The notes under the pieces are model-generated. The model did not search any database. It saw only the letters and a program-made list of their open reading frames with translations, and was not told the DNA's origin. The position numbers were made by a program, and so were the translations under genes. From Gonocerus acuteangulatus (lineage: Eukaryota; Arthropoda; Insecta; Hemiptera; Coreidae), in the NCBI GenBank assembly GCA_946811695.1, contig OX328123.1:30843899-30907898 (forward strand): DNA of 64,000 nucleotides. The letters are read 5' to 3'. Shown here piece after piece: positions 57,370 through 64,000 of this stretch; position 1 is the first letter of the stretch, and every line of letters begins with the position of its first letter.

Positions 57370-58623
57370 TAGTCCCCGGAAGTTAGGCAAAATGCCTTTT
57401 TTATCTTAATGCATATATTGAAGAATCGGATAGAAATAAATATGTTTTCGTGCATTTAGGAAGTGTAGCGACAATTTTTATTTTGCCTTTTTTGCCTATT
57501 TTGTGTTCCGTTGCCTATTTTTGCCTTTTTTGCTTGTTATGTAATTTATTTCTGTGATTTAAACATTTCAAAAAGCACATATTGAATTTCCGTTCATCGA
57601 AGACAAAAAAGGCTCCTCAAATTACTAATTTACGTCACAAATATCTATTCGAAAGCTTATTTTCCCAACCGCAGGAATGCACAAGCATAATGAATAGCAG
57701 GAAAGAGAGAGGATGAGGAAAATAAGTCACAGCTCCTTCCTCACAACCCTTTTGCTGTGACATACCTGGTATTCCGGATTTATAAATGATAAGATAATGC
57801 AGAGGAAGTTTTACCATGATGAAAAACATTTTCTCTGAGAAGGTCTATAACAGTTGATACTTTGAAAAAGCATCTTGTTGTTGCTTGTAACAAGGGAAGT
57901 AATTCCCTTGAGAGTAAGTACACTTATTCTGTGATAAATCTATTTATATATATAAAAATCACGTGTCTGACTGTTTGTCTGGTGTTTCCTTATACAAATC
58001 CACACATTTTGACCAAACTTGGAATACTGGTAGGTCTTGATCTGGGAAGTCTCGTAGGCTAAGTCAAAAACGTCTACCAGCTGTCTGTCCGTATGTTTGT
58101 TCCTTATACAAATCCACTCCGTTTGACTGACTTTGACCAAACTTGGGACACTGGGTAGGTCTTGATACGGTGAATGTCATAGGCTAGGTCAAAAACGTCT
58201 ACCAGCTGTTTGTCTGTATGTTTGTTCCTTATACAAATCCACACATTTCGACCAATTTTGATCAAACTTGGAACACATGTAGGTCTTGATTCGGGGAGAG
58301 TCATAGGCTATGTTAAAATCGTATATGACTCACAGTACGGAGGTCACAGGTTCGAAACAATGAACGGGGTTCCTAATTTATTTTTGATTTTATGGAAGCA
58401 GAAAGTAGGCGTAGCATGGCACGCCGAGTAACAGCTAGTTGGTAATAAAGAAATGAATGAGTATTTAAAATACATATTTTCATCATTAATGAGTAAGGTT
58501 CCTCTTCGCCTTCACTCCTAATAAATGCCTATTTTAATTACAGTATTGCCTATTTTCAGTATTTTAAGTGCCTTTTTGCCTGCCTATTTCACCCAAAAAT
58601 AAATGCCTAACTTCCGGGCTCTA
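57370..58623. mobile_element. hAT-like element with exact 8-bp duplication
   Basis: 1254 bp. Ends tagtccccggaagttaggca and the complement of tagagcccggaagttaggca; direct repeat gctattac at 57362-57369 and 58624-58631. Both subterminal regions repeat a gcctattttgcc-like motif. No transposase. A Helitron end (to 58438) is nested inside. Confidence 0.85.
57930..58438 (+). mobile_element. Helitron-like family C, 3' end with ~125-bp repeats
   Basis: Three ~125-bp units (aggtcttgat at about 58031, 58156 and 58281), then a hairpin (ggcgt...acgcc, 58408-58425), ten bases, and CTAG at 58435-58438 followed by host T: the expected layout of a Helitron 3' end. The units match, in reverse, those of family A. 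The 5' boundary is estimated from the start of resemblance. Confidence 0.65.
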
Positions 58624-58631
58624 GCTATTAC

Positions 58632-59515
58632 AATAAACAACTGCAATTGAAAACCCAAGGAGTACAAGGGAAATTGGCTAGGCTTTATTTTTTTTAAATT
58701 TTTTTTTTTAATAAATTACTGTTCTTTAAGCAAAGCAATATAGTGTAAATGTGAGGGCTGCCTACTTTCTGCGATTGATGTGTATCAACTCTTGTGGCAT
58801 GAGTACATTGTCTCGTCTTTTGGAGTCTGCGAGTACGTGTTTGATCATCAATCTAACATTACCCTGTGAGCATATGAGTATATGCTTTCTTTGTACTAAG
58901 TAAGAATGTGTTCATAGTGAGTTTCCCATTCTAAGTCTGGTTATGACAACCTGATCTCTTCTGTGTTAAGCTAGTTCAATATTGGGCCAGAATTTGATTG
59001 TGCTTTTAATTTGATGTCGATCAGTGTCCGTGGTGCAATTATAATGCGATACTAAGGTGTCAGAACCTGTATCGGTGATAATGATGTTGTAGATGAAAAG
59101 GCTTCTCACCTGCTAATGTTTATTTATAAAGCATTTTATCAACCGAGGCTTACCTAAATACTTAGTATCGGTTTATTAGTGTTTGAATACTGTTTGAAGG
59201 TACGTCCCTTCGGCAATCCTCAAGCCCAGCATCATTTTAATATTATTCACGAGTTAAGGGTAATTTATATAGGCGAAGGGTCTAAAGGAATCTTAAAAAC
59301 CCCCTTTAGACGTTTTTTGTTTAGTTTGGATCCAATCCTCTCAAGAAGATAAGGCACGTTATACTGTAAATCCCTTCTTCATGGTGATTTACATAATTAT
59401 TTGCATACTAATCTCTTTCTTTTTGCGAAAATAACATAAGTTACAAAGATTATAGCAAAGAAAACAAAGAGCTTATTCAAAGCTTGTGCCTATATTTTGG
59501 GAATAACCATACATA
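58632..59515. other. Non-coding stretch
   Basis: Nothing recognised. Confidence 0.4.
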
Positions 59516-59773
59516 TCGTCTCTACCATGTCAAACTATCGAATATGGAAATCGGAGCAAACTAGGGAACGAACATATTCTATCCATTGACGAAGTAATAT
59601 ATTGAAAAATGGTCGAATTCGATACTTTATTTAAGGCATTAAAGGCTATTTTAAAGGAGTTAGAGGTGCGACAATTTACTACAAGCCGTAACGTCTGCAA
59701 ACTAAGAGCCTTGAAGTCTCGAATCTGAAAAACGAGTTTTTGCCTATTCGATAGTTTGCCATGGTAGGGATGA
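59516..59773. mobile_element. MITE-3 (TA target), copy 2
   Basis: 258 bp between TA dinucleotides, ends tcgtctctaccatgtcaaa and its near-complement. Colinear with 29954-30212 throughout. Confidence 0.72.
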
Positions 59774-60824
59774 TATGTACAGTCGGGATTTTACCTTGAT
59801 TTAGAAACTATGGAAAAGGGTAATGAAAATGGGTTCTCCCCATTTTACATCAATCAGAAAGAAAAATATGAAAATTCTTATAAAAAAAAAAGAAAAGTTA
59901 TTCTTTGAAGACATTACACGGCAGTAATTGTATAGTATGACACGGAAGTAAAAATGTGTTCTTAATTTTTCTCAGACGCCCAGGGGCTTGAAAAAATCGT
60001 AAATATGATTAATATATTGTGGCATTGCTCCGCGTTGGGCTAAAGTAACAGTGGATTTGAATTAAAAGTGTCGAAGTAAATAAGAATCTATTCCCGAATC
60101 GGTTGCTCTAGAAATACACTTTATATATCGAAAGAAGTGAGAGAGTATGTACGTATATGCTTTAGGGCTTGGGGGTTTGACATTTTAGGGGTATGGTTTC
60201 CATTTGCGTGTGAGAAGATTGACTTTTTCAGCTTCAGCTTTCACACGCAAACTCACCTATGTACATATCACGTTTCATGGCGATTTATTGAAAAACGAAA
60301 ACGAATATAAGAATCGAAACAAGGATAAAATTCCTTTGACAAGGAATAGTTGTATATTCAGTTCAAACGACCCAAGTCGATCCTTCCTTGGTCTTCCGAT
60401 TTAGACCAACTTTATTTTTATTTTAAGTTTTGATATTATGCCAAAATATTTCCCACCATCCAGAGCTCATAGAATAGTAATTAGTGTGATCTGAGGTTAA
60501 ATACATACCCGATTTGTCACTAAACCCGGCTCCCGTTCTCGGAAAATGTCATTAAGAGGATATATTTTTAAGTAAGAAAGCGTTCTAAATAGCGTGGCTG
60601 TATTGATGAAAGTATATAAGCAGATGAAGAAGAGTTGATTTATCCCTATAAATTGCTAAAGGGAAAGGTAACATCCTGAAGAAAAATAGGAGTAATTGTA
60701 TTTGGGAAGTAGGGAGGAGCAGTGGGTGCTGGTGGCTCTGCCTAGCAGGGCTCTATCGATCCAAACCAGCCCCTCCTCTACCCTCTTCAGTATCACTACC
60801 TGTATATCCCTACTCAACTACATA

Positions 60825-60879
<55 letters not shown>

Positions 60880-60948
60880 TTATTTATATATGTATAAAAT
60901 GTATAAACATTCGAAATATTTTATAAGATGGTGACCCCATTTTTCTAA
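59774..60948. other. Non-coding stretch with TA microsatellite
   Basis: (TA)n at 60829-60877. A short inverted pair around 60201-60251 (gcgtgtgaga / tcacacgc). No gene. Confidence 0.45.
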
Positions 60949-61017
60949 TATATTTATATGTGGCAGAAGGCCAAATTCGCACAAAAACTCTCACTCTCTT
61001 AACTAATCATTTATTTC

Positions 61018-61058
61018 GCTCTACATGTTTCACGTTCCTATATCGCCTCTTCAGGAGC
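61018..61058 (-). ncRNA. Small hammerhead ribozyme-like motif (minus)
   Basis: Read on the minus strand: stem I GCTC; core CTGAAGA; stem II GGCG...CGT with a nine-base loop; core GAAA; stem III reduced to CATG; GTA cleavage triplet; closing stem I GAGC. All conserved core bases of a hammerhead (CUGANGA, GAAA, NUH) are present. The tiny, self-complementary stem III matches variants reported to cleave as dimers. Confidence 0.65.
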
Positions 61059-61168
61059 TCTTAAAATAACATTGTAGACTTGGAGTCTAAACTAGGAGTC
61101 TAGACGTGGACCTACCTGCTGAAGGTACTCGGTGGCGTAGGCTGTAATTATACAATGCTATTTTAAGA

Positions 61169-61209
61169 GCTCCTGAAGAGGCGACTTAGGAACGCGAAAC
61201 ATGTAGAGC
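61169..61209 (+). ncRNA. Small hammerhead ribozyme-like motif (plus)
   Basis: GCTC (61169-61172), CTGAAGA (61173-61179), stem II GGCG with CGC (61193-61195), GAAA (61196-61199), CATG/GTA, and GAGC (61206-61209). Same 41-nt layout as the minus-strand copy. Loop II differs at three positions and one stem II base differs (CGC against CGT, a G-U pair there), so both copies keep the stem. Confidence 0.68.
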
Positions 61210-61334
61210 GAAATAAATGAATAGTTAAGAGAGTGTTTGTTTTTGCGCGAATTTGACCTTCTGCCACATATAAATATATTCGTAATAATGCTTTAATGTG
61301 GCTACTCTCCAGGCCCCTCTATATTTGTGTGTGT

Positions 61335-61510
61335 GTTTAACGGTGTATCAACACTTTGGCTATTAACGCCGGGCTATCTATAGGTTGCCATCCTTTTATA
61401 ATGCCAACAGCACGTGGTCGGTCACCCATTCAGGTTCTGGCCACACCCGACGTTGCTTAACTTCGGCGATCAACGGGAACCGGTGCATTCAACGTGGCTA
61501 TGGCCGTACT
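61335..61510 (-). repeat. 5S-rRNA-derived SINE (copy 4)
   Basis: Reverse strand: ccggttcccgttgatcgccg, aagttaagcaacgtcgggtg and ggtgaccgaccacg; same body and 3' end as copy 2 (tgttgatacaccgttaaac). It lies directly beside the Penelope-like pair. Confidence 0.82.
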
Positions 61511-61800
61511 CTATAATATACAACATAATAATAAATAAAGAGTGTAGATAGTTAGCCGTCGAGGTGATAAGCAATCATGGAATAGTTGGGATTTGGCAAC
61601 GAAAACATCAATACAATTTTTGTAAAAATCTATATTAAGGACGTTTCGGCTACTCTTTGTTCCGGAGAGTTTGTGAAAAATATGTAGTACCTTATTTATT
61701 TTTAAAGATTAAAAATATTATTATTATTGTCTATTCACTTTGTACTTTTTTCATTTATAACTGTTTTTTGATTTTCTAGAACTAAGTTCTGGAAAGTAAC

Positions 61801-63222
61801 TGAGGAGCTTAGTATCAAAGTTGGACAACTCCATTTTTTCAGTTTTGAGATTTTTGTCGATTCTTAAGTGGATTTTTATGCTGCATTCGATTTTACTACT
61901 GTTTTTCATTAAAAAAGGACAGAAAATAGGTAAAATAGCGTTTATTGCAACCGTTCAGAATCAAAATATGGACAATTCCAACATAGTTTGGTTTCAAAAA
62001 ATGACAACTCCATCAGTAGCCAATGAGAAGCTTGCATTCATGCAATCTGCTCCCAACATGCACTGCAAATCCATCATGGCTGAATGTTTATAGTTACTTG
62101 TAATGAGTGCATATGGTGATAATTCTTATTAATAACTAGCTGTTATCCGGCACACTGTGGTTCCGAATGCCGGATTTTGGGACAAAACCTCTAGGTACTT
62201 GAATCTTTCTGATTTAGGTATTATTTTTGAAGAATTTCTTTTGTGCCGAGTCGAATGAGACCACTACCAATTCTATAGAATAATTTTATTAATAAACGGG
62301 CTTTATATAACAACAACTGTGAAAAACAGCCGGTATTTAATTTAAAATATTCATACTTTACTCAAGTGGTAGAGCTATGTATCCTTCCAAATATATTTTC
62401 AAGACCTCAGGTTAATAAATTAACTGCTAATATGGTACTGTTAACTGTTCTCGACATATTCCTCTTTTTTTAAATTTTCGCGTATAACAAATAAATATTG
62501 ACAGTTTCACACTAGATATTAAATAGATCTCATCGTTAATGTTCAGTTAATTGCTATTAAAAACTTTTCAACAGCTCTCTGCAGAAAATACTAATGGTTA
62601 CTACGTTTTTCATAAAATAATTGCATCGCTAATTGATAACTTTATTTTATTAGCTGTGCACAGGTATGGCTAAGTACGGCGATGAAAATTATAGCACAGC
62701 CACTTCAATACATGTAGTTATAGGTAAAACTGTGCGAAGAGGATAGCTAAGTACCACTTTTTTTCTGAACTTAATATATAATTAGTAGGATAATTTAGTT
62801 TCATTTCAGTTTAGTCAAACTGTATTTAAATAACATTTTTCATGTAATTTTTAACTATATAATTTTGATTTAATACATTAGACATAATTACATTATATTA
62901 AAACACCTTCGAGCATACCAAATTCATATTTGTTTGGTTTCAAAAGAGGATAGGTTCAATTTTCAAATGGCTCCCTTTGGTTTCAAAAACAGACAACTCC
63001 ATGACTTGGTTTCAAACATGGACAACTCCACTATTTAAAGTGTAATTACGGCCTTAATAATATAATTTTGTAGTGCATTTGAAATAATGTTTTTGAGGCC
63101 TATAAGAATAACATATAAAAAAATCACCATGATACTGACATCAATATAGTAGATATGGTTTTTTGCCTCTCCTATAAAAAAAGCAAAAGTGGAGTTGTCC
63201 AACTTTGATACTAAGCTCCTCA
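61801..63222. mobile_element. DNA element with perfect 33-bp terminal inverted repeats
   Basis: 61801-61833 and 63190-63222 are exact reverse complements, beginning tgaggagcttagtatcaaag. Inside, the short motif gacaactcca (or gacaattcca) after tttggtttcaaaa-like sequence recurs near 61971, 62002, 62989 and 63021, a pattern typical of subterminal transposase-binding repeats. No transposase. Superfamily unassigned; the target duplication is unclear. Confidence 0.65.
62136..62200 (-). mobile_element. Helitron-like family C 3' end
   Basis: On the minus strand: hairpin ccggca...tgccgg, then ataacag, then CTAG (62136-62139) and host T. Same terminal taacagCTAG as at 58438. The 5' extent is unknown. 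Confidence 0.5.
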
Positions 63223-63390
63223 ACTTTTATTCACTTACCTGTTTATTAACTGCATAATTGTTCTCATAATTTAACAACAAAATGTTCTCATAAGTGATTT
63301 TTATGTATATATCTATCGTTTATCTTTATTGAATAACCTTTTTTTCCGTTCTGTTCATTAATTGTGTATTTTCATGCTTTTGTATTTTAA

Positions 63391-63424
63391 CTGACGAAGG
63401 CTACCAAAGAGGAGCCGAAACGTC
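63391..63424 (+). ncRNA. Hammerhead-like core in inverted terminal repeat
   Basis: CTGACGA (63391-63397), stem II GGCT...AGCC with a ten-base loop, GAAA (63417-63420), then CGTC. This matches the CUGANGA / stem II / GAAA / NUH order with a stem III of only CG. Stem I is weak: the base before CTGA does not pair properly. Confidence 0.45.
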
Positions 63425-63491
63425 CATAATACAGATTTTTACAAAAAACGTATTGATGTTTTCTTAGCCGAATACAACTAGTCCCTGATTG

Positions 63492-64000
63492 CATATAATA
63501 ATACATATATTTGACATTACCTTAAAGAAATAAATATATTTAAAATAAATAAATGTGTATGCATACGATACATTATGAAGGGTGATGGGAGGAAATATTT
63601 AGCATATTTATTAAACTACCCGATTTATGGACAAAGCTACTCGTAAAATTATAGCACATACATTGAGATATGAGATAAAAGAAAGTTTTCCATTAGAAAA
63701 ATGGTTTATTCTATACCCATAATTATTAATGAGCCTCTCACGGTTGTTATCATTGCTTAATGATTGTGAATCTCACTTCTTAAGAATCGAAACGTATGAC
63801 AAGAAGGGCTAACTCGCAAGTTACTGTTAACTGCGCACATTGAGGTAGTTGTAGTATCTTGCATTTGCCGAGTTCGTCGTTCTGATCGGGAACGCCTCAT
63901 ATGAAAATATGCTGAAACACCCCATTAGGGGGGATCCAAATTTTTCGTGTGCATTTTATTGTCCTAGTATTTGGTATTTTATAGTTTTATGTCATTAACA
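63492..64000. other. Non-coding right edge
   Basis: Nothing recognised up to the end of the window. Confidence 0.45.

Larger units (their letters stand above)
60949..61284. mobile_element. Penelope-like terminal repeats, head-to-head inverted pair
   Basis: Arms of about 130 bp (60949-61077 and 61154-61284) are reverse complements around a spacer of about 76 bp: atatttatatgtggcagaag on one side, cttctgccacatataaatat on the other. Each arm holds one intact hammerhead-like motif. Penelope-like elements are known to carry hammerhead motifs in their terminal repeats and to occur with inverted copies. No reverse transcriptase or GIY-YIG sequence was found nearby, so the assignment rests on the ribozyme. 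Confidence 0.6.
61571..63491. mobile_element. Inverted repeats bounding a 1.9-kb segment
   Basis: About 90-bp arms (61571-61668 and 63397-63491) share gaaaacatcaatac, tgtaaaaatct, and ggacgtttcggct in opposite orientation. The right arm contains a hammerhead-like core (63391-63424). The left arm has a degraded version. The layout fits a retroelement with inverted terminal repeats, but no protein-coding core remains. Confidence 0.5.

Overview
The window is eukaryotic nuclear DNA, almost certainly from an arthropod. It is AT-rich, gene-poor and full of transposable elements. Two conserved genes are spliced with canonical GT/AG junctions: the nuclear GTPase Ran (minus strand, complete CDS 4050-11565) and the N-terminal exons of neuronal Syntaxin-1A (plus strand, 12681-14886 and beyond). 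The Syntaxin N-terminus is of arthropod type. I could not resolve order or species; the repeat content would fit a chelicerate or crustacean, but that is a guess. All gene names come from recognising family sequences by eye.

Layout. 1-3025 is AT-rich with two MITEs. 3026-12320 is Ran: four coding exons, a likely non-coding first exon, and a 6.6-kb intron carrying a MULE-like MITE, a small foldback MITE and a nest in which one Helitron-like element sits inside another. 12321-12680 is a compact divergent promoter shared by Ran and Syntaxin-1A. 12681-14886 holds Syntaxin exons 1-3. I found no further Syntaxin exon in the remaining 49 kb, so either the next intron is very long or the exon was missed.

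From 15 kb to 64 kb I recognise only repeats. There is a 71-bp minisatellite (16.7-17.2 kb), a LINE interrupted by a Merlin transposon with 8-bp target duplications (22.2-24.0 kb), a piggyBac derivative flanked by TTAA (25.0-26.0 kb) and a hAT element with an exact 8-bp duplication (26.5-28.6 kb). Two more minisatellites have 161-bp (29.1-29.8 kb) and 96-bp (34.5-35.3 kb) units. Two truncated copies of a second LINE lie at 37.8-40.4 kb. A second copy of the Helitron-like element lies inside a MITE at 41.6-44.2 kb, and an uninterrupted paralogue of the first copy's target is at 47.6-48.4 kb. 5S-rRNA-derived and tRNA-derived SINEs, a second hAT with a nested Helitron end (57.4-58.6 kb), and Penelope-like repeats with small hammerhead-ribozyme motifs (61.0-61.3 kb, 63.4 kb) complete the list.

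The most interesting signals are: (1) two head-to-head 41-nt motifs matching the small hammerhead ribozyme variants linked to Penelope-like retroelements, with self-complementary stem III; (2) a 2.34-kb Helitron-like family whose 5' end is a 352-bp-arm palindrome, present twice with empty-site evidence; (3) a ~123-bp internal repeat shared by two Helitron-like families with different ends; (4) several insertions whose duplications or empty sites can be read within the window. Nothing was searched computationally; percent identities, RNA folding and family assignments remain to be checked.
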